Below, one piece after another: positions 1 to 8,625 of a stretch of 38,258 nucleotides of DNA (the stretch's first letter is position 1; every line of letters starts with the position of its first letter). Source of the stretch: an uncultured Akkermansia sp. (GTDB lineage Bacteria > Verrucomicrobiota > Verrucomicrobiia > Verrucomicrobiales > Akkermansiaceae). Location: positions 1 to 38,258 of the forward strand of contig CANRLM010000019.1 in assembly GCA_947631435.1 (NCBI GenBank), in the 5' to 3' direction. The notes below the pieces were generated by a model. The model was not told the DNA's origin, ran no database searches, and worked only from the letters and a program-made list of their open reading frames with translations. A program made the translations under genes and the position numbers.

Positions 1-60
1 TAATTTAAATAAGCTATTGATACTGAATTCTATACATCTAATTCTGCCCATGGGTTTTCA

Positions 61-75
61 AATGCGTTTGCCCTG
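61..75 (+). repeat. Short intergenic motif, copy A
   Basis: AATGCGTTTGCCCTG lies just upstream of the uvrC promoter. The same 14-15 bases recur at 25100-25114 (plus) and 38183-38197 (minus). Degenerate copies are at 6480-6493 and 25027-25042. All five are in non-coding DNA. Three near-exact 14-mers in 38 kb are not expected by chance. Function unknown: it could be a regulator site or a small dispersed repeat. Confidence 0.5.
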
Positions 76-91
76 ACCTCAGGGCTCTGCC

Positions 92-120
92 TTGCTCTTT
101 TCTTTTTTCTGTGCTAATCT
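92..120 (+). promoter_or_regulatory. Sigma-70-like promoter of uvrC
   Basis: A -35 TTGCTC (92-97), a 17-base spacer and a -10 TAATCT (115-120) end only 7 bases before the ATG at 128. Transcription would start at or next to the start codon, so the mRNA looks leaderless. The -10 match is modest. Confidence 0.4.
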
Positions 121-127
121 CAGGGGC

Positions 128-1684
128 ATGGCGAGCGATGAGGCGAAGGAAAAATGGCGCAGCACCCCGCATGGCCCCGGTGTGTACCTGATGAGGGGCA
201 GCGGAGGCGGTGTTATCTACGTGGGCAAAGCAAAGGATTTGCACAAGAGGCTGGCCAATTATTTTTCTCCCTCGCGCGCCACACTGGAAAATGGTAAAAC
301 TCGGGCGCTCATAGCTGCCATTGAGGATTTTGACTATTTTGAGGTGCGCAACGAGCAGGAATCTCTGCTGCTGGAGCAAAAACTCATCAAGGAATACCGC
401 CCGCACTATAATGTGCAGTTGCGGGACGACAAGAGATATTTCTTGCTACGAGCAACTCGACAGGAACCTTTCCCCCGTTTTTCCCTCGTGCGCTTCCGGA
501 AGGAGGACGGAGCCCGCTACATCGGTCCTTTCGTGCACAGCGGCGCCTTGAAAGAAACCATGGAATGGCTCAACAGGCGCTTCGGACTGCGCAGTTGCAA
601 TACCCGCTGCCCCGGTGCCGAGGATTATCGCCATTGTCACAACGACATCATCCGCCACTGCTCGGCTCCCTGTATCGGGCGCATTTCCCGTGAGGAGTAT
701 GGTTCCCGCTTTGATGCCGCTTTGGGTCTTTTCGAAGGGCGTGGCGTGCGTGACCACCTGGATGAGCTCAGGGAAGAGATGCTTTCCGCCTCTGAAAGAC
801 TCGACTTTGAAGAGGCTGCGAAGCTGCGCGATATCCGTGAGAATATCGAGAAAACCCTTGAACCCGCTCGTCGTTTCGCCCGAAGGAGCTGCTCTGATCT
901 CCCCGGTACTGTGAATCCGGACGCCGATCTTACGGAGCTCTCCGTTGTTTTATCGATTCCTCTCCCCCGCGTGATGGAGTGTTTCGATATTTCCAACCTC
1001 TCCGGCAGTTTCATTGTTGCCTCCATGGTGCGTTTCACCAATGGGCGGCCTGACACTGCGGCCTACCGTCGCTACCGTATTCGCAGTGTGGAGGGTACGC
1101 CCAATGATTTTGCCTCCATGCTGGAAGTTGTTCGTCGTCGCTATTCGCGCATTCTTGGCGAGAGCCGTGCTCTTTACGATAAGCCGGAAGGGGTGAGCTC
1201 TTATCGCTGGCTTTTGCAACTCAGAGAGGAAGGACGCTCTCCCATCACCGTGCCGGATCTCGTTGTGGTGGATGGCGGCAAGGGGCAGCTCAGCATGGCC
1301 GTGCAGGTGCTTTCCGAGATAGGTCTGGGCGATATGCCCACAATCGGTCTTGCTAAACGCGATGAAGAGATCTATTTTCCGGGGAGGGATACCCCCCTTG
1401 TTTTACCGCGAGAGTCCGGCGCCTTGAGGTTATTGCAACGCATTCGAGACGAAGCTCATCGCTTTGCTCATAATTATAATGAGTTACTCATGCGAAAACG
1501 CGTGCAGGAGAGCCGACTGGATGCCTGTCCCGGCATGACACCCAACCGCAAGCGGCTTCTCCTCTCCCACTTTCATTCCGTCGCTCGTCTCCGCGCCGCT
1601 TCCCCGGAGGAGATTGCTACCCTTCCCGGCATTTCTCGTTCGTGGGCAGCTCAACTCTACGACTGGCTGAAGGAACTGAATTGA
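128..1684 (+). CDS. uvrC: UvrABC excinuclease subunit C
   Basis: UvrC makes the 3' and 5' incisions around bulky DNA lesions in nucleotide excision repair, together with UvrB. The N-terminal GIY-YIG nuclease domain is clear (GVYLMRG, then VIYVGKAKDLHKRL). A UVR-type helix follows (LDFEEAAKLRDI, about residue 225). The RNase H-like nuclease core contains MECFDIS and VVVDGGKGQL, and a C-terminal helix-hairpin-helix region ends the protein (LLLSHFHSVARL, TLPGIS). At about 518 residues it is shorter than the roughly 600-residue Escherichia coli protein but keeps every domain. I chose ATG 128 because a promoter ends just before it; an in-frame start at 92 would lie inside that promoter. It converges on trpS with no obvious terminator between. 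Confidence 0.96.
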   Translation: MASDEAKEKWRSTPHGPGVYLMRGSGGGVIYVGKAKDLHKRLANYFSPSRATLENGKTRALIAAIEDFDYFEVRNEQESLLLEQKLIKEYRPHYNVQLRDDKRYFLLRATRQEPFPRFSLVRFRKEDGARYIGPFVHSGALKETMEWLNRRFGLRSCNTRCPGAEDYRHCHNDIIRHCSAPCIGRISREEYGSRFDAALGLFEGRGVRDHLDELREEMLSASERLDFEEAAKLRDIRENIEKTLEPARRFARRSCSDLPGTVNPDADLTELSVVLSIPLPRVMECFDISNLSGSFIVASMVRFTNGRPDTAAYRRYRIRSVEGTPNDFASMLEVVRRRYSRILGESRALYDKPEGVSSYRWLLQLREEGRSPITVPDLVVVDGGKGQLSMAVQVLSEIGLGDMPTIGLAKRDEEIYFPGRDTPLVLPRESGALRLLQRIRDEAHRFAHNYNELLMRKRVQESRLDACPGMTPNRKRLLLSHFHSVARLRAASPEEIATLPGISRSWAAQLYDWLKELN

Positions 1685-1720
1685 GGAGATTGACTCTTGT
1701 TTTAATGCCGAGGAAGAAGC

Positions 1721-2692
1721 TTACAGCCAATTGAGGCCAACAGCACAGCGAACGCGGGTGAGGGTTTTGTTCGCCTCCTCGCGGGCACGGGCTGCACCGG
1801 AGGTGAGTACGTCGTTCACATATTCAGGATTAGCCAGCAGCCATTCGCGTTTTTCCCGAGCGGGGCGAAAGTACTCCCAATATGCTTCGAAAAGATCTTT
1901 CTTGAACTGACCATAGCCGATGCCACCGGAGATGTGTTGCTGCACCATGCGATCGTAGTTCTCAGAAGAGGTGAAAAGTTTGTAGAGGGTCAGGATGATG
2001 GAGTTTTCCGTAGGTTTAGGAGCCTCTAAAGGGGTGGTGTCGGTAACGATTTTTTTGTTGATGAGTTTACGGATTTCTCTCTCTTCACCAAAGATCGGGA
2101 GAGTGTTGCCGTAGCTCTTACTCATTTTTTGTCCGTCAAGCCCGGGAACAACGGCAGTCGATTCGCTGATAACAGGTTGCGGAAGTTTGAAAAGTTGACC
2201 GAAAGTTTCATTCATCTTGCCCGCCAGATCGCGCGTAACCTCCAAATGTTGTTTCTGGTCCTTGCCCACAGGCACAGCATCAGAATCATAAAGCAGAATA
2301 TCTGCTGCCATGAGTGCGGGATAGGCAAAAAGCGCATGGGTGGCAGCAATGCCACGCTCCATCTTTTCCTTGTACGAGTGGCAGCGTTCCAGCAGTCCCA
2401 TCGGGCAAACTGTGGACAGAATCCATGCAAGTTCATTCACTTCCGGCACAGCAGATTGAGCAAAAAATACGGCCTTCTTTGGATCTAAACCGCAAGCGAG
2501 AAAATCCACTGCCAGACCGTGCGTGTTATCGCGCAGAGTCTGGGGGGAACTTATCGTCGTCATGGCGTGATAATTCGCGATAAAATAAAACGCCTCGCCC
2601 TTCTCCTGCAAGCGCACAGCCGGAAGGATAGCCCCGAAATAGTTGCCGATGTGAAGTTGTCCGCTCGGTTGCAGACCAGTAAGATAACGCAT
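1721..2692 (-). CDS. trpS: Tryptophanyl-tRNA synthetase
   Basis: This class I aminoacyl-tRNA synthetase charges tRNA-Trp with tryptophan. Both class I signatures are present: a HIGH-type HIGN after LTGLQPSGQL near residue 15, and GQKMSKSYGN near residue 193. The length of 323 residues is normal for the bacterial enzyme. It starts only 9 bases after the stop of the thioredoxin-like lipoprotein gene, so the two are probably co-transcribed at the end of a minus-strand run. Nothing looks truncated. Confidence 0.97.
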   Translation of the reverse strand: MRYLTGLQPSGQLHIGNYFGAILPAVRLQEKGEAFYFIANYHAMTTISSPQTLRDNTHGLAVDFLACGLDPKKAVFFAQSAVPEVNELAWILSTVCPMGLLERCHSYKEKMERGIAATHALFAYPALMAADILLYDSDAVPVGKDQKQHLEVTRDLAGKMNETFGQLFKLPQPVISESTAVVPGLDGQKMSKSYGNTLPIFGEEREIRKLINKKIVTDTTPLEAPKPTENSIILTLYKLFTSSENYDRMVQQHISGGIGYGQFKKDLFEAYWEYFRPAREKREWLLANPEYVNDVLTSGAARAREEANKTLTRVRCAVGLNWL

Positions 2693-2701
2693 AATTTTCA
2701 G

Positions 2702-3316
2702 TTAGTTGGAAGAAGTGTCAGAAGAGATATTTTCGGTGGTTCCGGTACTGTCATCACCGCGGGAGAAGACGCTGTGCAGGTAGCGTTGGAGACTGGCGGC
2801 GTTGTACGCTCCCTCGATAACTCGTAGCTGCACCCCTTCTGCATAGAGGATGGTCGTAGGCACCTTGGTGATATGAAACTCCTCTGCCAGCGATGGGTAA
2901 GCATCGGCATCCACTTCCACCACCTGCATGCATCCTTTCTCATCATTTGCAACGGTTTTGAGTTCTTCGATCATGCGCTTGCTGTGCGGGCACCAGGGGG
3001 CTGTGAAACACAGCCAGAGCGAGCGTCCGCTCACCCCGATGACCTGTCGGATGTCAGCCCCGTCGTAGGTGGTGAAAAGATCATAACGCGGACCGAGAGG
3101 AAAGGATGAAGGAGCGTCCTGCGATTTTAGATCGGCGCGCACGCTGAGATTGCCTCGATCAGGGTGAGGAGCAGGGCGGGGCGATATGAGAGGAATGTCC
3201 TGCGCGGGCGCTTCCTCTCCGCGCGCTTTTTCCCCCTGCGAGGAATCATCATCGCACGCAACTAACAGGAGCCCCAGAAGTAAAAGAACTCCCTCCCGGA
3301 AATACCACCGCTTCAT
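2702..3316 (-). CDS. Thioredoxin-fold lipoprotein with CPHS active site
   Basis: This is a predicted envelope lipoprotein with a thioredoxin fold. The N-terminus has a hydrophobic stretch ending in a lipobox (LLLVAC), which would place the mature protein on a membrane outside the cytoplasm. The fold is supported by LCFTAPWCPHSKRM, a central VVEVDAD strand and the cis-proline loop KVPTTILY. The active site reads WCPHS rather than WCxxC, so only the first catalytic cysteine is kept. Such monothiol sites favour disulfide isomerase or trapping activity over simple oxidation, which is an inference here. Starts at ATG 3316 or GTG 3319 are both possible. trpS follows closely. Confidence 0.8.
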   Translation of the reverse strand: MKRWYFREGVLLLLGLLLVACDDDSSQGEKARGEEAPAQDIPLISPRPAPHPDRGNLSVRADLKSQDAPSSFPLGPRYDLFTTYDGADIRQVIGVSGRSLWLCFTAPWCPHSKRMIEELKTVANDEKGCMQVVEVDADAYPSLAEEFHITKVPTTILYAEGVQLRVIEGAYNAASLQRYLHSVFSRGDDSTGTTENISSDTSSN

Positions 3317-3369
3317 CACATCCGCTATCTTCCTCCAATCTGCGACGCCTGAAAAGCAGTTTCTGTGTC

Positions 3370-3681
3370 CTACGATAAAGTTTCAGGTCCGGCCGTTCTT
3401 GCAAGAGACGGTGATGCATGAAAACGCAACACGCGGCGACAAGGCAGGCGCATTTTCCTCCTGGTGCCGGGTATTAACAAATCACGTTCCCTTACTGTTT
3501 TAAGGCGGAAACTGCCGAACCGTGCGATTTTTACCTCTCCATCCCTCAGTAATCCTGTGCGAATGGCTTCCAGAACGCATTGGATGGCATCTTGTGCCGC
3601 GGCCGGAGTGGCACTGCCGCCGAGAGCTTTCTGCACAGCTTGAGTAAAGTCGTGATGGGATGGCGTTGGATCAGAGGGCAT
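3370..3681 (-). CDS. HU/IHF-family DNA-binding protein
   Basis: This small (103 aa) nucleoid-type protein matches the HU/IHF fold. An N-terminal helical dimerisation part (DFTQAVQKALGG) leads to the beta-arm region VKIARFGSFRLKTVRERD, equivalent to the usual GFGTF segment. A basic arm with PGTRRKMRLPCRR and a C-terminal VLRFHASPSL, like the family's VPxFKPGKxL, complete it. The N-terminus is longer than in classical HU. It lies 22 bases downstream of the yugP-like gene and is probably in the same transcript. Whether it is a general nucleoid protein or a specialised homologue cannot be told from sequence. Confidence 0.75.
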   Translation of the reverse strand: MPSDPTPSHHDFTQAVQKALGGSATPAAAQDAIQCVLEAIRTGLLRDGEVKIARFGSFRLKTVRERDLLIPGTRRKMRLPCRRVLRFHASPSLARTAGPETLS

Positions 3682-3703
3682 GGGTGTGCAGGAGAGAGAA
3701 AAA

Positions 3704-4465
3704 TCAGCGGCGGTCGCGGGAGCTGAGAGCCAGCAGCCGCAGGATATAATACATCAGCACTGCGATAGAAGATAGCGCCGCGGACACGTACGTCATCGCT
3801 GCCCAGCGCAGGGCAGAGGATGCATGTTCGTGCATGGCGGGGGAAACGTAGCGCGAGTTCTGCAACCAGGTTAGCGCACGGCGGGAGGCATCCAGTTCCA
3901 CCGGCAGCGTAACAAAGGTGAAAAGTGTGCTCAGCGAAAAGAGGGCGAGCCCGATCCATGCCACCCACGTGCTGCTGCCGGCGGCGGCGATGATGATGCC
4001 GATGAGCAGGATCCATTGTCCCAGGTGTGTGCCGATATTCACAACGGGAACCATGCTGCTGCGCATCCCGAGCCAGGGGTAGGCCTGCGCGTGCTGTACG
4101 GCGTGACCGCACTCATGCGCCGCCACAGCCGCTGCTGCCACCGAGGCTTGAGCGTACACACTGTCGGAAAGGTTCACCGTGCGAGTAGCTGGGTTGTAAT
4201 GATCGGTGAGCTGCCCGGGGACGTGAGTAATCCTGACGTTCTGGAGGCCGTATGCATCCAGCATCTTGCGGGCGATCTGTTCGCCTGTGAGGCCGGCGGG
4301 TTCCCCGGAGTACTCCTGCATGTGTTTTCTCATGCCAATCTGCACGATAAAGCCAACGATCCCGGCAAGAACAATGAGTCCCATGCCGATCATCGACGCC
4401 CCGTCCAGGGGCATGCCGTAACTTAAACCATCGCCGTAATAGGCCAGGAGAAGGGTCGGTACCAT
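3704..4465 (-). CDS. YugP-like membrane zinc metallopeptidase
   Basis: This is an integral membrane protease of the neutral zinc metallopeptidase type (Zn_peptidase_2, YugP). The zinc site HECGHAVQH is near residue 118, inside VAAHECGHAVQHAQAYP. A second acidic ligand is likely in VTLPVELDASRRAL. Hydrophobic spans are seen at about residues 25-45, 150-190 and 220-245. The length of 253 residues is near that of the family. The substrate is unknown for the family at large. It begins 15 bases after queG and precedes the HU-like gene. Confidence 0.85.
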   Translation of the reverse strand: MVPTLLLAYYGDGLSYGMPLDGASMIGMGLIVLAGIVGFIVQIGMRKHMQEYSGEPAGLTGEQIARKMLDAYGLQNVRITHVPGQLTDHYNPATRTVNLSDSVYAQASVAAAAVAAHECGHAVQHAQAYPWLGMRSSMVPVVNIGTHLGQWILLIGIIIAAAGSSTWVAWIGLALFSLSTLFTFVTLPVELDASRRALTWLQNSRYVSPAMHEHASSALRWAAMTYVSAALSSIAVLMYYILRLLALSSRDRR

Positions 4466-4480
4466 GGCAGGTGAGATGCA

Positions 4481-5434
4481 TCAGCGCTTCTCTTTGTTCA
4501 ATTTTGGTAGAAAAGCTGTCTCTGAATTCCCCCGAAGAGCCCGCACTGTACGATGCAAAAGCTTCTCTCCGGCGCGGCGCACGGAGGTCCTGGCGAAGAG
4601 GCGCTTCCACGCCTCTCCTTCCAGCTGCTCCAATTCTTCGAGAGTTGCTCGCGCCAGACGCGCCGGCATCAAGAGACGGAGATCCACCTCACCCCTCGGT
4701 GGCAGGCTGTTCCACGGGCAAACCTCCTGGCAGGTGTCGCAGCCAAACATCCTCTCTCCGAGCGCCTTCTTCACATTCGGAGGAGGTTCTTCTCCTTCCT
4801 TTCGTGCCTCAATGGTCCAGTACGATAAGCAGTTGCGTGCATCACAACTCCCGTCATGCAAAGCCCCGGTGGGACAGGACTCCTCGCAGCGGTGGCACTT
4901 TCCGCAGCGATTCGGTATGGGAGAATCAGTCGGTAATTTGAGAGTGGTGAGGATGCTGCACAAAAAGCAATAGGAGCCTCCGCGCCGCCGCACCAGAAGC
5001 CCATTGCGTCCAATCCAGCCGATTCCCGCTTGCGCGGCAAAAAAACGTTCGCTGATGGGACCTGAATCACTGAAACAGACCTGCCTGCCTCCGTAAAATG
5101 AGAGAGTCTCGTCCAAATCTGCCAGCTTGGCCGACAGGAGTTTGTGGTAATCTTCTCCCTGTGCATAGCGTGCAATGACGCCCGGCTGTTGCCGGGCATC
5201 GCGGCGAGGGTACTCGTAGGTCAGAATAATCACGCTACGAGCCCCCGGCAGAACAAGCTGCGGGTTCAATCGCGCCGGCAGGTGCCTCTCCAGCCAATCC
5301 ATCCCGGCGTGGCAACCCCTCTTAAGCCAGCGTCGCAGGGTGTCGCCCTGCGGTATGTCTGCCCGCGCAACTCCCAGATCAGAGAATCCCAACGCCGCCG
5401 CCGCATACTCCGCAGCTTGTCTCGCTTCCTTCAT
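4481..5434 (-). CDS. queG: Epoxyqueuosine reductase
   Basis: QueG carries out the last step of queuosine synthesis, reducing epoxyqueuosine to queuosine in tRNA with cobalamin and two 4Fe-4S clusters. The conserved core is present: DSGPISERFFAAQAGIGWIG with the catalytic aspartate, CGKCHRCEESCPTGAL, and FGCDTCQEVCPWN. The 317 residues are shorter than the E. coli protein, which carries an extra C-terminal part. I chose ATG 5434 because it overlaps the stop of the preceding gene as ATGA, suggesting translational coupling; upstream in-frame starts add unrelated sequence. Confidence 0.93.
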   Translation of the reverse strand: MKEARQAAEYAAAALGFSDLGVARADIPQGDTLRRWLKRGCHAGMDWLERHLPARLNPQLVLPGARSVIILTYEYPRRDARQQPGVIARYAQGEDYHKLLSAKLADLDETLSFYGGRQVCFSDSGPISERFFAAQAGIGWIGRNGLLVRRRGGSYCFLCSILTTLKLPTDSPIPNRCGKCHRCEESCPTGALHDGSCDARNCLSYWTIEARKEGEEPPPNVKKALGERMFGCDTCQEVCPWNSLPPRGEVDLRLLMPARLARATLEELEQLEGEAWKRLFARTSVRRAGEKLLHRTVRALRGNSETAFLPKLNKEKR

Positions 5435-6420
5435 GATTCTTCCCCTCGTGCCATCATTAGCGCCTGCTCCAGCCATCGCTCTATCAACGGGGAAATCGGC
5501 AGTGCACGCACCACGCGGTGTGCCGCACGATACACCCGCAGCCTCCAGGTTGTATCCGACCTCACTCCGGCTTTGTATGCCAGTCTCTGCACGTTGGCGG
5601 ACGCCTCCTTGCAACCCAATGCTGCTGCTTTTTTGTAAAGCTTTAGGGCTTTCGAGAAATTGCGCGGTGCAGCGAGTCCTCGTTCGTACATGGCTGCTAG
5701 ATTGTTGATCGCGTCCGCATCTTCCACTTTTTCCCCCATTTCGTAGAGACGACGCGCCACCCGCAGGTTCGAGCCGCGCATCCCCGAACCATTCATGTAC
5801 ATGTACCCCAGGTAGAAAAAAACATGAGGAGTGCGAGGCGCGCTGTGGGCCAGCTCCATGAGCAGGTGCCGGGCCTCGCGAGGGTTTGGCTTGCAGCCTG
5901 TGCCGTTCATCAGATAGCGCGCCAGCTCCGCTCGTGCCTTCGGTAATCCCTCTGCTGCTGCCTCTTTCATCCTCTGCAGCGCGTCGCGTGGGGAGGCCTT
6001 GCAGCCCTTTCCTCGCTCGTAGAAGAGAGCCAGCCGATACAGCGCCTCATTTCTTGCTGCCAGACGCTCCGCCCGCGTGACGTGTTCTACTTTCTCATCT
6101 TCCGGTGCTCCATCCGCCAGAGACAGTGCCAGAGCGAATGCTTTCTCCGGCTCTGGTTCTATCCCCACACGCGTCCCTTCGTATACATCCAGCAGCAGCA
6201 TTCGTGCGGGAAGGTGTCCCTGCTCCGCGCATTTTTCCAGCATCTCCGGCACTGCCGACACGTCACGTATAGTTCGATCCGCCAGCATTGTGCGTGCCTG
6301 AGCATACAAACTTTCCGCATCCACCTCCACTTGCTCCGTCGTTTGAGCGGACGCACCCATGCCCTCCGTTCCGCAAAGCAGAGTTCCGGCCAACCCGAGC
6401 ATGGTGAGAAACCTCCTCAT
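5431..6420 (-). CDS. Secreted Sel1/TPR-repeat protein
   Basis: This 329-aa protein has a signal peptide (MRRFLTMLGLAGTLLCG, cleavage probably near GASAQ) and then Sel1-like repeats. Typical repeat cores are YRLALFYERGKGC, ARYLMNGTGC, YLGYMYMNGSGM and NLAAMYERGLAAP, each about 36 residues apart. Sel1 repeats are protein-protein interaction modules, so a scaffold role outside the cytoplasm is likely, but no partner is visible. Its stop overlaps the queG start (ATGA). It appears to head the minus-strand run down to trpS and is divergent from mscS. Confidence 0.82.
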   Translation of the reverse strand: MRRFLTMLGLAGTLLCGTEGMGASAQTTEQVEVDAESLYAQARTMLADRTIRDVSAVPEMLEKCAEQGHLPARMLLLDVYEGTRVGIEPEPEKAFALALSLADGAPEDEKVEHVTRAERLAARNEALYRLALFYERGKGCKASPRDALQRMKEAAAEGLPKARAELARYLMNGTGCKPNPREARHLLMELAHSAPRTPHVFFYLGYMYMNGSGMRGSNLRVARRLYEMGEKVEDADAINNLAAMYERGLAAPRNFSKALKLYKKAAALGCKEASANVQRLAYKAGVRSDTTWRLRVYRAAHRVVRALPISPLIERWLEQALMMARGEES

Positions 6421-6479
6421 CTTCCTCCGCTACTTTACCATGACCTCATGCCTCAAACAAGTCGTTAAATGGGAAATCT

Positions 6480-6493
6480 GGGGCAAACGTATC
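6480..6493 (-). repeat. Short intergenic motif, degenerate copy D
   Basis: GATACGTTTGCCCC on the minus strand differs from the 14-base motif at 61-75 at a few positions. It sits in the divergent sel1/mscS intergenic region. Confidence 0.3.
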
Positions 6494-6568
6494 AGGCAAT
6501 GTGTTTACCGAAGTGAGAGGTCCTTCGCCCTTCTCTCAAGGGTGCCTTTGCTCTGATATGGAATATTC

Positions 6569-6597
6569 TTGACTGTCAGAGGGAGCAGGGGTATAGG
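6569..6597 (+). promoter_or_regulatory. Promoter of mscS
   Basis: TTGACT (6569-6574), a 17-base spacer and TATAGG (6592-6597) form a good sigma-70-type promoter. The predicted start near 6604 leaves a leader of only about 13 bases before ATG 6617. Confidence 0.6.
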
Positions 6598-6616
6598 ATG
6601 AGAAAGCTTATTGTCT

Positions 6617-7435
6617 ATGGATACGCAGCAGATTCTGGGGAAGATATCGCAGTACTACCGCATTGTGGCAGATGGCGGATGGGTGGAGATGTTCGTGTAT
6701 CTCGTGGTGGGGTTCCTGCTGGCGAATATCGTATCAAGGGCATTTGCGAGGTTGGGACGCCTGCGGAGAATACCGGCGCAGCCGCTGAGGTTCATTCGCA
6801 AGCTGGTGGTGGTGTGCATTTGGCTGCTGGCGGGGTTTCAAGCGCTGCAGGCGGTGGGGGTGGACCTGGTGAGCATTCTCGGCGCGGCCGGGGTGGCGGG
6901 CATCGCAATCGGCTTCGCCTCGCAAACGGCTCTCAGTAATCTCATCAGCGGCTTTTTCCTGATTTCGGAACGCAGTTTTTCGCCGGGGGACTATGTGCGC
7001 GTAAACAGCCTGGAAGGGACAGTGGAGGGCATCAACCTGCTGTCCATCTACCTGCGCCAGCCGGACAACGCCCTGATCCGCGTGCCGTGCGAGCTGCTCA
7101 TCAAGAATCCGGTGGTTAACCTCACGAAAGACGACATCCGCCGCTGCGATTTCGACCTTGGGGTGGATTACGGGAGCGACACGGAGAAGGTGGAACGCGT
7201 GATACGGCGGGTGATGCAGGAGCATCCTATGTTGTTGAGTGAACCGGCTCCCGTGGTGCAATTCAGCGGCTTCGGCGATAGTTCGCTAAACCTGCACATC
7301 GGCGCCTGGTGCAAGACCGCGGATTACCACACTGTTCGTTACGCTTTCGCGGGAGCGCTGCTGAAGGCGTTTGCCGGGGAGGGCATTTCCATTCCATTCC
7401 CGATCCGCGATGTGCGGATGCAGCGGGACGCCTGA
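6617..7435 (+). CDS. MscS-family small-conductance mechanosensitive channel
   Basis: This inner-membrane channel protects against hypo-osmotic shock. The N-terminus has transmembrane helices at about residues 20-40 and 58-80. The pore helix TM3 follows, with the family signature GVAGIAIGFASQTALSNLISGFFLI (about residues 88-112). The beta-domain GDYVRVNSLEGTVEGINLLSIYLR and a C-terminal alpha/beta domain come next. At 272-274 residues it is close to E. coli MscS. ATG 6617 is preferred; an in-frame TTG at 6611 also fits the short leader. It ends 4 bases before the convergent hemC. Confidence 0.93.
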   Translation: MDTQQILGKISQYYRIVADGGWVEMFVYLVVGFLLANIVSRAFARLGRLRRIPAQPLRFIRKLVVVCIWLLAGFQALQAVGVDLVSILGAAGVAGIAIGFASQTALSNLISGFFLISERSFSPGDYVRVNSLEGTVEGINLLSIYLRQPDNALIRVPCELLIKNPVVNLTKDDIRRCDFDLGVDYGSDTEKVERVIRRVMQEHPMLLSEPAPVVQFSGFGDSSLNLHIGAWCKTADYHTVRYAFAGALLKAFAGEGISIPFPIRDVRMQRDA

Positions 7436-7439
7436 GGTG

Positions 7440-8375
7440 TCAGAACGCTCGCAGCTGCTGAGCGACGGCGGCGCCGAGAGCTTCCGGAGCATCGGCGGGT
7501 CCACTGCGGACGAGACGCACCGGAGGTTTCTTCGCGTCGGAGAAGTAGAGCACGCGCAGAAGGAGCTCTACACCCCGCAGTTCTGCATAGCCGGCCACCG
7601 GGACCGAGCAATCTGCCTCAAGAGTCGCGAGGAAAGCTCGCTCGGCGCGGATGCAGAGTTCCGTGGGCTCGTGATTAATGCCACGGACAAGCTCCCGGAT
7701 GGAGGCGTCCGCCACACGAGTTTCCACGCCGATGGCGCCCTGGCAGAGGGCGGGCATGAAGGCATCGCAATCCAGATCCAGAGCGAGCAGCCGCTTGCCA
7801 TCAAACTCCCATTCCCCGCCGGTGAAGCCGAGGCGGTTCAGACCGGCGCGGGCGAGGAGAATCCCATCCATCTCCTCGCTTTCCACGAGCTTGCGCAGGC
7901 GCGTGGGAACGTTGCCGCGCAGCTGCACCGCGTGCGCACGACCGGACCAGTACGGTCCCATCTGACTGCTGCGGCGCACACTGCCGGTGCCCAGCACGGG
8001 AGCCTCCGCATTCGCGCCGGGTTTGAACACGAGCGTGTCGTTGATTGCCTCTCTCGGAAGAACAGCCGCAATTTCGAAACGGGGATCCTGAGCGCCGGGC
8101 AGATCCTTGCAGCTGTGCACGGCGCAATCAATGGCGCCGGAAGCGAGCTCCTCCTCGATGGCGGCGACGAACACGCCTTTGTCCCCGACGCCGGCGACCT
8201 GATTCACCCGGCAGAGAGGGAGATCCGTGCGCGCATCGCCGGCGGTGCTGATGGTGACAAGCTCTACTTCCAGTCGAGGGTGCTTTTTTACCAGGGCATC
8301 CGCCACCATTTGAGCCTGCTTGATGGCCAACTCGCTGCCACGTGTCCCGATGCGTAGTTTCTTCATGCCCGACAT
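7440..8375 (-). CDS. hemC: Porphobilinogen deaminase (hydroxymethylbilane synthase)
   Basis: HemC joins four porphobilinogen units into hydroxymethylbilane in tetrapyrrole synthesis. The N-terminal substrate region (RIGTRGSELAIKQAQ), the catalytic aspartate loop HSCKDLP, and GTGSVRRSSQ with LRGNVPTRLRKL are all present. The cysteine that holds the dipyrromethane cofactor lies in LEADCSVPVAGYA. The 311 residues match the family. HemB, the preceding enzyme of the pathway, is encoded at 32010 in the same window but is not linked. ATG 8375 is used; ATG 8366 is also possible. Confidence 0.96.
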   Translation of the reverse strand: MSGMKKLRIGTRGSELAIKQAQMVADALVKKHPRLEVELVTISTAGDARTDLPLCRVNQVAGVGDKGVFVAAIEEELASGAIDCAVHSCKDLPGAQDPRFEIAAVLPREAINDTLVFKPGANAEAPVLGTGSVRRSSQMGPYWSGRAHAVQLRGNVPTRLRKLVESEEMDGILLARAGLNRLGFTGGEWEFDGKRLLALDLDCDAFMPALCQGAIGVETRVADASIRELVRGINHEPTELCIRAERAFLATLEADCSVPVAGYAELRGVELLLRVLYFSDAKKPPVRLVRSGPADAPEALGAAVAQQLRAF

Positions 8376-8496
8376 GGTAGCACACCCCTTCTCTCAGCGG
8401 CAAGAAAAAAGCCTCGCCACCCCTCGTACCCTGGAACGGCTGATTCCCGCCGCGCAGAGCGTGGGAGAGAGAGCGAAGAGTTGTTTCTTCCGGCAG

Positions 8497-8625
8497 CTAT
8501 GCCACGCCCCCCACGTAGAAAAAAATGAGGCAGACCACAGCCAGGGCCGCGCAGAAGAGAACAACAAAGACGCCCAGGGCAATCCATGCCTGGCGCGCGG
8601 GATGTGCGGTAGAATTTTTGGTCAT
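8497..8625 (-). CDS. 42-aa single-span membrane peptide coupled to the ATP-grasp gene
   Basis: A very small gene encodes 42 residues: a polar, basic N-terminus (MTKNSTAHPARQAW) and then one long hydrophobic helix (ALGVFVVLFCAALAVVCLIF) to near the end. Its ATG overlaps the TGA stop of the ATP-grasp gene as ATGA, so it should be translated by coupling with it. I recognise no family. By position it may be a membrane partner, an export or immunity factor, or an anchor for the peptide locus; that is inference. The perfect overlap and the clean membrane span argue that it is real. Confidence 0.65.
   Translation of the reverse strand: MTKNSTAHPARQAWIALGVFVVLFCAALAVVCLIFFYVGGVA

Noticed and set aside
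7371..8357. Open frame of 328 codons on the plus strand
   Set aside because: It is antisense to hemC and lacks any recognisable motif.
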